Shown here: piece by piece, positions 9,866-17,262 of the stretch
Layout of the letters: each line of letters begins with the position of its first letter
Position numbering within the stretch: the first letter of the stretch is position 1
Program-made: the position numbers and the translations under genes
Assembly (NCBI RefSeq): GCF_014762705.1
Contig: NZ_JABURL010000054.1
Coordinates: 1 to 49,538 of the forward strand
Source: Cyclobacterium sp.
Lineage (GTDB): Bacteria; Bacteroidota; Bacteroidia; Cytophagales; Cyclobacteriaceae
DNA: 49,538 nucleotides
Direction: 5' to 3'
Notes under the pieces: generated by a model
What the model saw: only the letters and a program-made list of their open reading frames with translations
Told to the model about the DNA's origin: nothing
The model's database searches: none

Positions 9866-10204
9866 CTATAGGGCACTTTCTCCAGTGTCGTCATTCCTAA
9901 TCCTAAAAGCTTTGCCTACCTCATAGACAAATATTTTACCGTCTCCAATTTCGCCTGTTTTACCCTCTTTGAGTATACAATTGATGACATCTTCTTCCAT
10001 TTCATCGGGCACCACTATTTCAAGTTTTGTTCTTGGAATAAAGGTGGGTTCATAGGCTACCCCTCTATAGGTTTGCATTTTGGCATGTTGAAGACCCATA
10101 CCTTTTACTTCGAAAAATGTAAGAAATTTAACACCCAGGCTCGATAGGCATTTATGAATTTCCTCAAATTTCGAAGTTCTAATTAAAGCTTCAATTTTTT
10201 TCAT
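9866..10204 (-). CDS. P-II nitrogen regulatory protein (GlnK-like)
   Basis: 112 aa, normal PII length. Starts MKKIEALIRTSKFEEIH, with the T-loop region TYRGVAYEPTFIPRTKLEIV that keeps a Tyr at the position uridylylated in proteobacteria, and the C-terminal PII signature GKTGEIGDGKIFVYEV followed by an RIR motif. It senses ATP/ADP and 2-oxoglutarate and binds the Amt channel encoded next in the operon. The segment before the T-loop (GLQHAKMQ) differs from enterobacterial GlnB, so uridylylation cannot be assumed. First gene of the operon, with a good promoter 58 nt upstream. Confidence 0.95.
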   Translation of the reverse strand: MKKIEALIRTSKFEEIHKCLSSLGVKFLTFFEVKGMGLQHAKMQTYRGVAYEPTFIPRTKLEIVVPDEMEEDVINCILKEGKTGEIGDGKIFVYEVGKAFRIRNDDTGESAL

Positions 10205-10261
10205 TTTACTAACAGGGTTAATGTTTTATTAATGATTCTATGATTAAAAATTTATTTTTTT

Positions 10262-10292
10262 CAAAAATATAAAATCAAAACTGATTTATCAA
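10262..10292 (-). promoter_or_regulatory. Predicted Bacteroidota promoter for the PII-amt operon
   Basis: On the minus strand a TTG (10290-10292) is followed after 20 nt by TATTTTTG (10262-10269), matching the phylum's -33 TTTG / -7 TAnnTTTG pattern. The -7 element is 57 nt before the PII start codon. Confidence 0.55.
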
Positions 10293-10312
10293 TACATTTT
10301 TGGCTAAATATT

Positions 10313-10334
10313 GGTGTTTGGGTGGTTAAACACC
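10313..10334. promoter_or_regulatory. Inverted repeat upstream of the PII-amt promoter
   Basis: GGTGTTT (10313-10319), 8-nt spacer, AAACACC (10328-10334): a perfect 7-bp palindrome about 20 bp upstream of the predicted PII promoter, in an otherwise AT-rich 370-bp gap. It is a candidate operator for a dimeric nitrogen or stress regulator; the regulator is unknown. The rest of 10205-10574 shows only AT-rich leader and the promoter elements listed. Confidence 0.35.
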
Positions 10335-10496
10335 CTAAAATCATAAAAAAAATGTATAGATTATTTATAATAGGTGAAAAAAATACCTCTTTTACAAATA
10401 TCAATGCTTATTGATTAGAGGTGTAATGTTTTTATTGGCTATAGATTGGACTGTATGTGAAGAAATAGTGCCAAAAAAAGGCAAGGGTAAATCCCG

Positions 10497-10523
10497 TTGG
10501 GAAAGGTAAAAAAATTAACTTTG
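10497..10523 (+). promoter_or_regulatory. Predicted Bacteroidota promoter for the nucleotidyltransferase gene
   Basis: TTG at 10497-10499 and TAACTTTG at 10516-10523 (TAnnTTTG consensus) with a 16-nt spacer, slightly short for the phylum. The -7 box ends 51 nt before the ATG at 10575, which supports that ATG over the upstream TTG start. Confidence 0.5.
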
Positions 10524-10574
10524 CAGGAATTGTTAGCTTTAAATTTTAAACTTACCAACAATTCTTTTGAAGAT

Positions 10575-11477
10575 ATGACAAAGAAGCCTACACTTTTGAT
10601 ATTAGCTGCAGGAATGGGCAGCAGGTATGGAGGAGACAAACAAATCGATGGATTTGGACCCAATAAAGAGACCATTTTAGAATATTCTGTTTTTGATGCC
10701 ATCCGATCCGGTTTTGGGAAAGTGGTATTCATTGTGAGGAGGGAGATATTGGAAGAAGCAAAGGCCATGTTTGTTCCTAAATTTGGGGGAAAGATCGAAC
10801 TGGATTTTGTAGTGCAGGCCCTGGATAGCATGGTGCCGGAAGTTTACCAAAATCCCGAAAGGAATAAACCTTATGGTACAGCGCATGCCCTATTGTGTGC
10901 CAAAGATGTAATCCATGAACCTTTTGCCGTAATCAATGCCGATGATTTCTATGGTGAGGAAGCCTTCAGGATGCTTGCTTCATTTTTGACCCGGGAAGTA
11001 AAGGCTGACCTTCATTGTATGGTTGGTTATGCGATAAAAAATGTATTGTCTGATCATGGAACAGTGAGCAGGGGAGTTTGTGAAGCTTCAAAAGAGGGTT
11101 ATCTATTAGGAATGATAGAACGTACACGTATATCCAGAAACACGGATGGTATTTTTCATGAAGATGGGGCTGAAAAGGTTGAAATTTTGCCGGAAAACCC
11201 CGTTTCTATGAATTGCTGGGGTTTTCATCCTGCGGTATTTGACCAAACGGAAAAGCTATGGTTTCCATTTTTAGAAGAGAATAAAGAGAATTTAAAATCT
11301 GAATTTTATATTCCCAAAGTGGTCAATTCCTTGATCCAGGAGGATATGGCCAAAGTTAAAATTCTGGAAGGTGGGAAAATTTGGTTTGGGGTAACTTATC
11401 CCGAAGACAGGGACCATGTAATGAATGCCTTGAAAAATTTACACCAGAAAGGGGCTTATCCGGAGAAGTTATGGTAA
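10575..11477 (+). CDS. Sugar-phosphate nucleotidyltransferase family protein
   Basis: 300 aa from the ATG at 10575; the in-frame TTG at 10497 lies inside the promoter and is rejected. The N-terminal Rossmann-like nucleotide-binding signature is clear: LLILAAGMGSRYGGDKQ, followed by KETILEYSVFDAI. An acidic INADDFYG (about residue 120) corresponds to the metal-binding Asp motif of NTP transferases, and GTAHALL precedes it. These enzymes couple an NTP to a sugar phosphate; the exact sugar cannot be told. Relatives in Bacteroidota are commonly annotated only as nucleotidyltransferase. It stands alone, with a 305-bp gap before DoxX. Confidence 0.85.
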   Translation: MTKKPTLLILAAGMGSRYGGDKQIDGFGPNKETILEYSVFDAIRSGFGKVVFIVRREILEEAKAMFVPKFGGKIELDFVVQALDSMVPEVYQNPERNKPYGTAHALLCAKDVIHEPFAVINADDFYGEEAFRMLASFLTREVKADLHCMVGYAIKNVLSDHGTVSRGVCEASKEGYLLGMIERTRISRNTDGIFHEDGAEKVEILPENPVSMNCWGFHPAVFDQTEKLWFPFLEENKENLKSEFYIPKVVNSLIQEDMAKVKILEGGKIWFGVTYPEDRDHVMNALKNLHQKGAYPEKLW

Positions 11478-11782
11478 ATGGCGAATTCTTTTGGGCCAGT
11501 TGAAATTGACTTTGTCGGATAACTTTTTATTCAACTGATGTGTCTTGCCCACTGGCTAAAACTTACTGTTAATCGAAGAATCAAACCTTATTGGGTTTAT
11601 TACCATGGAAAAACAGGAGTTTTGGCTTACAAGGATTTCCGACACGGCTTGGTAAGGGAAATTAAAATGTCTTACCGTAGTTTAAGCCAAAAGGCCAATC
11701 AGAGGGATAAAATTTTGTAATTCGTATTTATTTTTAATTAACTTTAAGTCAATATAACATTTCACCCTTATATATTTTAAGC
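11478..11782. other. Intergenic region without a recognised gene
   Basis: 305 bp between the nucleotidyltransferase and doxX-like genes. A 60-codon frame at 11538-11720 has no leader, no hydrophobic or conserved pattern and is not supported. The last 60 bp are AT-rich (TTAATTAACTTTAAG near 11736) and probably hold the promoter of the next gene. No terminator hairpin was found. Confidence 0.5.
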
Positions 11783-12199
11783 ATGAAAAAATTAGTTTTT
11801 TCCCATTTTCCTGTTGCAGCAGATGTGGCCTTATTACTATTAAGAGTTGGAGCCGCTGTCATGCTGCTCACCCATGGCTGGTCAAAAATCACGAATTACA
11901 GTGAACGTTTAAATAATTTTTCCGATCCCATTGGTTTGGGCCCTTCTTTATCTTTGCAATTGGTCATTTTTGCAGAGGTCTTTTGTGCTATATTTTTGAT
12001 TCTTGGTTTTATGAGCCGGCTCTTTTTGATTCCCCTGATTATCAATATGGCTGTGATTGCCTTTATTTCTCATGGAGACGATTCTTTTAACAGGCAGGAA
12101 TTACCATTGTTATATCTATTGGTATTTGTTGTTCTGATGCTAATGGGCCCCGGTAAAATTTCTCTGGATGGTCAAATTCTAAAGCGCCGCCGGTATTAA
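11783..12199 (+). CDS. DoxX family membrane protein
   Basis: 138 aa with four hydrophobic segments. The family pattern is visible: ALLLLRVGAAVMLLTHGWSKI near residue 15-35 (20 residues or fewer per stretch), then a G-S-rich loop (PIGLGPSLSLQLVIFAEVFCAI) and a second half ending LMGPGKISLDG. DoxX/DoxD-type proteins are small inner-membrane proteins linked to quinone or thiosulfate redox chemistry and to oxidative stress; the exact role here is unknown. Its 3' end overlaps the 3' end of recF on the other strand by 4 nt. Confidence 0.85.
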   Translation: MKKLVFSHFPVAADVALLLLRVGAAVMLLTHGWSKITNYSERLNNFSDPIGLGPSLSLQLVIFAEVFCAIFLILGFMSRLFLIPLIINMAVIAFISHGDDSFNRQELPLLYLLVFVVLMLMGPGKISLDGQILKRRRY

Positions 12200-13308
12200 T
12201 CTGTGCCTCCCGGATAGATTTGATTGTCTTTGATTTCAAAAAACCGGGCATCAGCACTGATGGTTTTGAGGATTTCTTTGGATCTTTCCGGTCTGGCATC
12301 TGTGATGAATAACTGCCCGAATTCCTTTTTGGCCACCCTGTCCATTAAGTGAAAAATACGCTGATCATCGAGTTTGTCAAAAATGTCATCCAGCAGCAAT
12401 AGTGGTTTGGTCCCTTTGATAGCTTTGAAAACAAAAAATTGGGCCAGTTTCAAGCTTATCAAAAAGGATTTCTTTTGCCCCTGAGAGCCGAATTTTTTAA
12501 TGGGGTGCTGATTCAGCCGGAAAAGATAATCGTCTTTATGAATACCGTAGTGGGTTCTTTTCAGCATAAGGTCTTTCTCAAATGAGCTTTCGAAAGCCTG
12601 TGGGAAATCTTCCTTTTGGACCTGGCTTTGGTGGGCAATGCTAACCTCTTCCTTTTCTCCGGAAATAGCCCTGTAGTGGTCTGTGAAATAAGGGGTGAAT
12701 TCGGCCAGAAAGTCAGTTCTTTTTTTGAATATGGCCTGAGAAAGGGGTATCAACTGCCTGTCATAGGGAAGTAATTGTTGTTTGTCGGCACGTTTTGCTT
12801 CTGCAAACCTTTTCAGCAAGGCGTTCCTTTGTTTTAAATAGTGCTGGTAGCGGATCAGTAATTGCAGGTAATTGTTGTCGGTCTGACTGATCATGCCGTC
12901 GAAAAATTTCCTTCTTTCCTCGCTTCCTCCATTGATCATCAGGGTGTCGTCCGGTGCAATCAGTACCAGTGGCAATAGGCCAATGTGTTCGCTGAGCCGG
13001 TGATACGCTTTGCCGTTCACTTCCATCCTTTTTTTTTTGTGGCTTTCAAACACACAATTCAGGCTCAGTATTTTATCGTTCAGGCCGAAATCTCCCTTGA
13101 TGGTAAAAAAATCTTTGCCATGCATGATGTGATAACTGTCCAGGGGAAGCAGGGCACTTCTGGTAAGGCACAGGTAATGGATGGCATCCAGCAGATTGGT
13201 TTTGCCTGCCCCGTTTTCACCGAAAAAGCAATTTACCTCTGTGTTGAAATCCAATTGCACCCTTTGGTAATTTTTAAATTGAATTAGTTCCAGGTTTTTT
13301 AGGTGCAT
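12196..13308 (-). CDS. recF: DNA replication and repair protein RecF
   Basis: 370 aa, standard RecF length. It starts MHLKNLELIQFKNYQ, with Walker A FGENGAGKTN at about residues 30-39, ABC-type signature region GSQGQKKSFLISLKLAQF and Walker B PLLLLDDIFDKLDD, followed by QLFITDARPE. RecF is an SMC-like ATPase that loads RecA at gaps with RecO and RecR. It is divergent from pdhA (105 nt between starts) and convergent with the DoxX gene. It is not next to dnaA/dnaN/gyrB here, as is normal in Bacteroidota. Confidence 0.97.
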   Translation of the reverse strand: MHLKNLELIQFKNYQRVQLDFNTEVNCFFGENGAGKTNLLDAIHYLCLTRSALLPLDSYHIMHGKDFFTIKGDFGLNDKILSLNCVFESHKKKRMEVNGKAYHRLSEHIGLLPLVLIAPDDTLMINGGSEERRKFFDGMISQTDNNYLQLLIRYQHYLKQRNALLKRFAEAKRADKQQLLPYDRQLIPLSQAIFKKRTDFLAEFTPYFTDHYRAISGEKEEVSIAHQSQVQKEDFPQAFESSFEKDLMLKRTHYGIHKDDYLFRLNQHPIKKFGSQGQKKSFLISLKLAQFFVFKAIKGTKPLLLLDDIFDKLDDQRIFHLMDRVAKKEFGQLFITDARPERSKEILKTISADARFFEIKDNQIYPGGTD

Positions 13309-13371
13309 GGATATTTCAGCGGTTGTTGTCTACTATTTTTGAAAAAGGCGTCGAAATTGCTTTCATTTCAT

Positions 13372-13379
13372 TATATTTG
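13372..13379 (+). promoter_or_regulatory. Predicted -7 promoter element of pdhA
   Basis: TATATTTG matches the TAnnTTTG consensus and lies 33 nt before the ATG at 13413. No convincing -33 TTTG is found at the expected distance, so the call is weak. It supports the downstream ATG, since the open frame from 13323 begins upstream of this element. Confidence 0.4.
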
Positions 13380-13412
13380 AACCCAAAGTTAGCATATTTT
13401 ATAGAATACGGT

Positions 13413-14435
13413 ATGGCAAAGAAGAGTACTAGTACAAGTAAATCTAAAGTAAAATATTCAAAGGAAACCTACACTTATTGGTTTGAGAGCATGTTGTTGA
13501 TGAGGCGTTTTGAAGAAAAAGCAGGACAGCTTTACGGGCAACAAAAAATCAGGGGTTTCTGTCACCTGTATATAGGTCAGGAGGCCTGTGCTGCTGGTGC
13601 AATTACCGCTTTGGAAAAAGATGATAAATGGATTACTGCCTATAGGTGTCACGCCACTCCATTGGGTCTTGGAACAGATCCTGGTGCTGTAATGGCGGAA
13701 CTTTTTGGTAAGGAAACAGGAACTACTAAAGGCAAAGGAGGCTCCATGCATATTTTTGATAAATCCAAGAATTTTGCGGGTGGACATGCCATTGTGGGAG
13801 CTCAGATTCCCATGGGACTTGGAATTGGTTTTGCCGAAAAATACAAGGGGACCAAAAACCTATGTATCTGTTACATGGGTGACGGTGCGGTAAGGCAAGG
13901 TGCTTTCCATGAAGCGCTCAACCTGGCCATGCTTTACAAGTCTCCTGTGATCTTTGTGATTGAAAACAATGGTTATGCCATGGGTACCTCGGTCAAACGA
14001 TCCTCTAATGTGGATGAGTTGTATACCCTTGGTGAATCTTATGATATTCCTTCCTTTCCTGTAGACGCCATGAATGTGGAAGAAGTTCATGAGGCAGTAA
14101 AGGAAGCGGCTGACAGGGCCAGAAAAGGTGACGGGCCAACCCTTTTGGAATTCAGGACTTACAGGTATAAGGGTCATTCCATGTCTGATCCACAGAAGTA
14201 CCGCACCAAAGAAGAAGTGGAAGAATACAAGCAAAGGGATCCTGTGGAGCAGGTTAAAGCTACCATCCTTGATAATAAAATCCTCAGCGAAGAGGAAATC
14301 AAGGAAATCGAAGCTAAGGTAAAGAAGCAGGTAGCCGATGCCGTAAAATTTGCAGAAGAATCTCCCTGGCCAAAAGGAGAGGATGCATTTAAAGATGTCT
14401 ACGCAGAAGATGATTATCCCTTTGTAAGGGAATAA
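13413..14435 (+). CDS. pdhA: Pyruvate dehydrogenase E1 component, alpha subunit
   Basis: 340 aa from the ATG at 13413 (the frame opens at 13323 but those 30 codons precede the likely promoter). Thiamine-diphosphate enzyme that decarboxylates pyruvate and passes the acetyl unit to lipoyl-E2. Visible motifs: LMRRFEEKAGQLYG, GFCHLYIGQEA, GGSMH, the ThDP motif GDGAVRQGAFHEALN ... ENNGYAMGT, and the phospholoop-like RYKGHSMSDPQKYRT. The N-terminus has a Lys/Ser/Thr-rich tail (KKSTSTSKSK). No E1 beta or E2 gene follows; E1 beta must be encoded elsewhere. A closely related acetoin or branched-chain E1 is possible but the motifs fit PDH well. Confidence 0.93.
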   Translation: MAKKSTSTSKSKVKYSKETYTYWFESMLLMRRFEEKAGQLYGQQKIRGFCHLYIGQEACAAGAITALEKDDKWITAYRCHATPLGLGTDPGAVMAELFGKETGTTKGKGGSMHIFDKSKNFAGGHAIVGAQIPMGLGIGFAEKYKGTKNLCICYMGDGAVRQGAFHEALNLAMLYKSPVIFVIENNGYAMGTSVKRSSNVDELYTLGESYDIPSFPVDAMNVEEVHEAVKEAADRARKGDGPTLLEFRTYRYKGHSMSDPQKYRTKEEVEEYKQRDPVEQVKATILDNKILSEEEIKEIEAKVKKQVADAVKFAEESPWPKGEDAFKDVYAEDDYPFVRE

Positions 14436-14457
14436 TCGGCTAAAATAAAATTTTGAG

Positions 14458-14482
14458 ACCATCCGGAAAAACTCCGGATGGT
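14458..14482. terminator. Intrinsic terminator between pdhA and the fatty acid hydroxylase gene
   Basis: Stem ACCATCCGGA (14458-14467) / TCCGGATGGT (14473-14482), loop AAAAC, followed by a T-rich tract on plus. It ends pdhA; the minus-strand gene ends three nt beyond, so it may serve both. Confidence 0.9.
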
Positions 14483-14484
14483 TT

Positions 14485-15108
14485 TTATTTTTTAGGGCTT
14501 GTGCCAAAAACATAATCCCAAAATGGAGTACTGACACCAAATGCCACATCCGGGTCTTTGTAATGATGGATGGCATGATTGATCCAAAGGACTTTCATGG
14601 GACCCTTTGGGGGTTGAAAGGCATGTATGATGTAGTGTATGCTTAGATATGCTGCATATCCAAGTAAAAACCCTGGCAAAAAGTAATAAACATAATCAGC
14701 TATCAAAAAATAAAATAAATAATATAGCAGTATGGCATATCCTGCTGATAGAATTGGCGGCATGGCCAACCTTTTTTTGTCTTTCGGGTAATCATGGTGT
14801 ATGCCATGAACCGAATATTGTATTCTTCCCTTCCATGTGTTGTTGGGATTCATATGATAGAAGTACCGGTGCATCAGGTATTCCATCAGTGTAAATAATA
14901 CGTAACCTCCCAGAAAATTGGCTATTCTGATCCCGATGGAGATCTTGCTGTGGCAATATGCCTGGTAAAGAAAAAAGGCGGAAAGCAGCAAGAATAGGGA
15001 AATGGGAATTATTGCATGTGTTTTGGTGATTTTTTCTAAAATGGGTTGCTTGAAAATTTCAGCAGTCCCATGATTGTCTGGTTTGTCTAATTTTCCAATC
15101 TTTTTCAT
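14485..15108 (-). CDS. Fatty acid hydroxylase / sterol desaturase superfamily membrane enzyme
   Basis: 207 aa with about four membrane segments and the di-iron histidine clusters of the superfamily: HRYFYH (EYLMHRYFYH), HGIHHDYP, HYIIH and HAIHHYKDP. The order and the YPKDKKRLAMPP segment after the second cluster resemble fatty-acid 2-hydroxylases, which hydroxylate acyl chains of sphingolipids or other lipids. Many Bacteroidota make sphingolipids and hydroxy fatty acids, so this is a plausible role, but the substrate is inference. It is monocistronic, convergent with pdhA. Confidence 0.87.
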   Translation of the reverse strand: MKKIGKLDKPDNHGTAEIFKQPILEKITKTHAIIPISLFLLLSAFFLYQAYCHSKISIGIRIANFLGGYVLFTLMEYLMHRYFYHMNPNNTWKGRIQYSVHGIHHDYPKDKKRLAMPPILSAGYAILLYYLFYFLIADYVYYFLPGFLLGYAAYLSIHYIIHAFQPPKGPMKVLWINHAIHHYKDPDVAFGVSTPFWDYVFGTSPKK

Positions 15109-15398
15109 TTCATGTGTCTATAATTTGGTTTTCAAATGCCGGAACTTGTTTTGCAGCAAGGATCGGATAGCCTGTTCCATATCGGGAGAATCTCACTATG
15201 ATAATCACCGTTCTGTGTGCTGTCGCTCACTTCAAGTCTACCTGCCTCAGGAAGGCTCTATTTTATGGTAGTTATTTCTTTTAAGCTAAGACAACCGGAT
15301 TTCAATTTACCCTATAGAAAAAAAATAATTTTTTGAGTAAGGGTAAATGATGAAATGGTTGTCACAGGACTATACCACAAATTGAAAAGAACAAAATC
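15109..15398. other. Intergenic region upstream of the signalling locus
   Basis: 290 bp between divergent genes. No gene is supported; a 65-codon plus-strand frame crossing the hydroxylase start is a shadow. The last 70 bp hold the AT-rich block and the candidate ECF promoter described separately. Confidence 0.5.
15341..15364 (+). promoter_or_regulatory. Candidate ECF-sigma promoter of the 15399 repeat-protein gene
   Basis: After an A/T block (AAAAAAAATAATTTTTTGAG, 15319-15338) come GGGTAAA at 15341-15347 and, 16 nt after GGGT, GTCA at 15361. This bipartite arrangement, T-run + GGGT + about 16 nt + GTC, resembles promoters recalled for FecR-associated ECF sigma factors of Bacteroidota. It ends 34 nt before the ATG. 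No copy was found before the sigma factor or STN genes. Confidence 0.4.
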
Positions 15399-16487
15399 AT
15401 GAAGAAAAGTTATTGCTTGATCGCTATTAGTTTCGGATTTACCCTACTGTTTGGCCTGTTTGAGGCTGCGGCTCAGGAAAATCGACCCGCCCACCTGGGC
15501 TTTTTATACCCCATCAGTACAAACGGTGTTAAGGCGGCAGACTATACCAATGATGTCAGTATCCATGCACTGGCCGGCCTTTCGGGCGGGGAAAGAGGCC
15601 TGGCCATTTACGGACTTGGAGGAGTAATTCAGGGAAATGCTACCGGATTTCAAACTGCAGGATTATGGCTCTCCGTCTCCGGCGAGCTGAAGGGGGCTCA
15701 GGTAGCCGGGCTTATCAATCAGGCACAACAGGCCAATAAGGGCATTCAGGTAGCAGGATTGGTGAATAGATCCAAGGAGGGGTCCGGCTCTCAGCTGGCA
15801 GGGATTACCAACTCCACAACATCTCTCCGTGGAGCCCAGGTGTCAGGGATCGCCAATTTTTCCCAGAAGGCGGAGGGTATTCAAATTTCTGGAATCCTTA
15901 ATCAGGCAGAAGTGGTGAATGGCATTCAGATTTCAGGTTTGGTAAACAAAGCCAAAACTGTAAGAGGAGTTCAACTGTCAGGTTTGATCAACATTGCTGA
16001 CAGCAGTGACTACCCCATAGGCATCATCAATCTGATTGCCAATGGAGAAAAAAGAATTGGCTTTTCCGTAGATGAAAATCTCACCCAGTTGATCAGCTTC
16101 AGGTCCGGGGGAAATCGCATGTATGGGATCATTGGTTTGGGATCTAATTTCTCCAATGATGATCTTCCTTACGCCATGGAGACAGGTATAGGTTTCAAAC
16201 TTACAGATAGCAAAAGATTCAGGCTGGATCTGGAAGCCAGTAATTTATGGGGGACCAATTTCAGGAAGTGGGGTGGATATTCTAAAACTGGATTAAGGGT
16301 ATTGCCGGTAGTAAAGCTTTCCAGAAGTTTGCAGCTGTACGCCGGTCCAAGCTTGAATTACATGCACACCCAATACCAAAATGGATCGGAACTGGCACAA
16401 TTCAGGATTTGGGAAAGGAATCGTGCTAATTCCTATAAAGCCATCCATTGGGGTGTTAATGCGGGACTTCAGTTAGCCATCCATTGA
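15399..16487 (+). CDS. Secreted GxQxxGLxN repeat protein (LA_2272-type surface repeat family)
   Basis: 362 aa with a signal peptide (MKKSYCLIAISFGF... ending EAAAQ). Residues about 85-205 hold eight tandem units of 15-17 aa with the pattern G-x-Q-x-x-G-[LI]-x-N (for example GAQVAGLINQ, GIQVAGLVNR, GAQVSGIANF, GIQISGLVNK). Such regular short repeats suggest a beta-solenoid or a beta-barrel-like surface structure. A C-terminal region of about 150 aa (SDYPIGIINLIANGEKRIGFSVDE ... FRSGGNRMYGIIGLG) is shared with the STN-domain protein at 18272, and its tail looks like outer-membrane beta-strands. The family name is from memory. It lies upstream of the ECF/FecR genes behind a candidate ECF promoter, so it is a likely regulon member. 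Function unknown. Confidence 0.75.
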   Translation: MKKSYCLIAISFGFTLLFGLFEAAAQENRPAHLGFLYPISTNGVKAADYTNDVSIHALAGLSGGERGLAIYGLGGVIQGNATGFQTAGLWLSVSGELKGAQVAGLINQAQQANKGIQVAGLVNRSKEGSGSQLAGITNSTTSLRGAQVSGIANFSQKAEGIQISGILNQAEVVNGIQISGLVNKAKTVRGVQLSGLINIADSSDYPIGIINLIANGEKRIGFSVDENLTQLISFRSGGNRMYGIIGLGSNFSNDDLPYAMETGIGFKLTDSKRFRLDLEASNLWGTNFRKWGGYSKTGLRVLPVVKLSRSLQLYAGPSLNYMHTQYQNGSELAQFRIWERNRANSYKAIHWGVNAGLQLAIH

Positions 16488-16671
16488 CGCTCAAAATGAA
16501 TTAACCTCAATGAAAATGACTGATAATTAAAGGAGGTGAAGCCCATTTCGCTCAATGGGGAAATGGACATCATGTAAAAGCCAAACAGTTGGACTGAAAT
16601 TGATCAATAGTTGTTTATCTTTCCCAACAAGTGCAAAATGAAGTGGAAAGAAAGGATTGCCAATATAACCT

Positions 16672-17259
16672 TTGGATGGAGTGAGAAAAATTTCCGGAGA
16701 AAATGATGATTTGCCAGAGCTCCTTGATGAAGCGGTTTTTGAAGCGCAGTTTAAAAATTATTTTAAACCACTTCATGCCTATGCGCAGGCTTTATTGAAA
16801 GACGGTGAAGCAGCCAATGAAATCGTACAGACGGTTTTTCTGAAGCTTTGGGAAAAGCGCAAGACCCTGGAAATTTCCATTTCCCTGAAAGCCTATTTGT
16901 ACAAGTGTGTGTATTATGACAGTCTGAATTACCTCAAACATGAGAAAGTCAAAATGAAACATTTGGAAGAAAACCGGTATGAAATGGCAAATATCAGGAG
17001 CGCGGATGCGGCGTACTCAGTGGAAGATAAAGAGATACAGTCAAAATTGAACCATGCATTGCTCCGTTTACCAGAAAAGTGCAGGACGGTTTTTCTGCTC
17101 AGCAGAATGGAAGAGCTAAAATATCAGGAGATTGCTTCGCGCCTCGGTCTCTCTGTCAAAACGGTGGAAGCACATATGGGCAAAGCCCTGAGGACCCTTA
17201 GAGTGGAACTTGCGGAGTTCCTTCCCCTCATAATCATTACCTGGACGTTTTTATTTTGA
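16672..17259 (+). CDS. ECF-family RNA polymerase sigma factor (FecI/RpoE-like)
   Basis: 195 aa. Region 2 spans about residues 25-95 (FEAQFKNYFKPLHAYAQALL, EIVQTVFLKLWEKR, LKAYLYKCVYYDSLNYLK) and region 4 about 130-180 (LPEKCRTVFLLSRMEELKYQ, IASRLGLSVKTVEAHM). There is no usable ATG: the frame offers TTG at 16672 or GTG at 16681 (preceded by GGATGGA), so it starts at a rare codon, perhaps keeping translation low. The C-terminus is hydrophobic (LPLIIITWTFLF), common in this group. fecR begins 3 nt after the stop, so they are cotranscribed. It is expected to be held inactive by the FecR protein and to direct transcription of surface-protein genes. Confidence 0.92.
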   Translation: MDGVRKISGENDDLPELLDEAVFEAQFKNYFKPLHAYAQALLKDGEAANEIVQTVFLKLWEKRKTLEISISLKAYLYKCVYYDSLNYLKHEKVKMKHLEENRYEMANIRSADAAYSVEDKEIQSKLNHALLRLPEKCRTVFLLSRMEELKYQEIASRLGLSVKTVEAHMGKALRTLRVELAEFLPLIIITWTFLF

Positions 17260-17262
17260 CTT

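Noticed and set aside
11538-11720. 60-codon frame between nucleotidyltransferase and DoxX genes
   Set aside because: No conserved pattern, no leader, and codon pattern does not look like neighbouring genes.
13860-14576. 238-codon minus-strand frame across pdhA
   Set aside because: Runs antisense through conserved PDH motifs and over a terminator; no protein-like pattern.
15690-16000. Regular short repeats resembling a CRISPR-like or satellite array
   Set aside because: They are codon-phased GxQxxGLxN protein repeats with variable DNA, inside a signal-peptide-bearing gene.
16543-16560. CCCATT-TCGCTC-AATGGG hairpin after the 15399 gene as terminator
   Set aside because: Only 6-bp stem and no T-tract; not enough to call.
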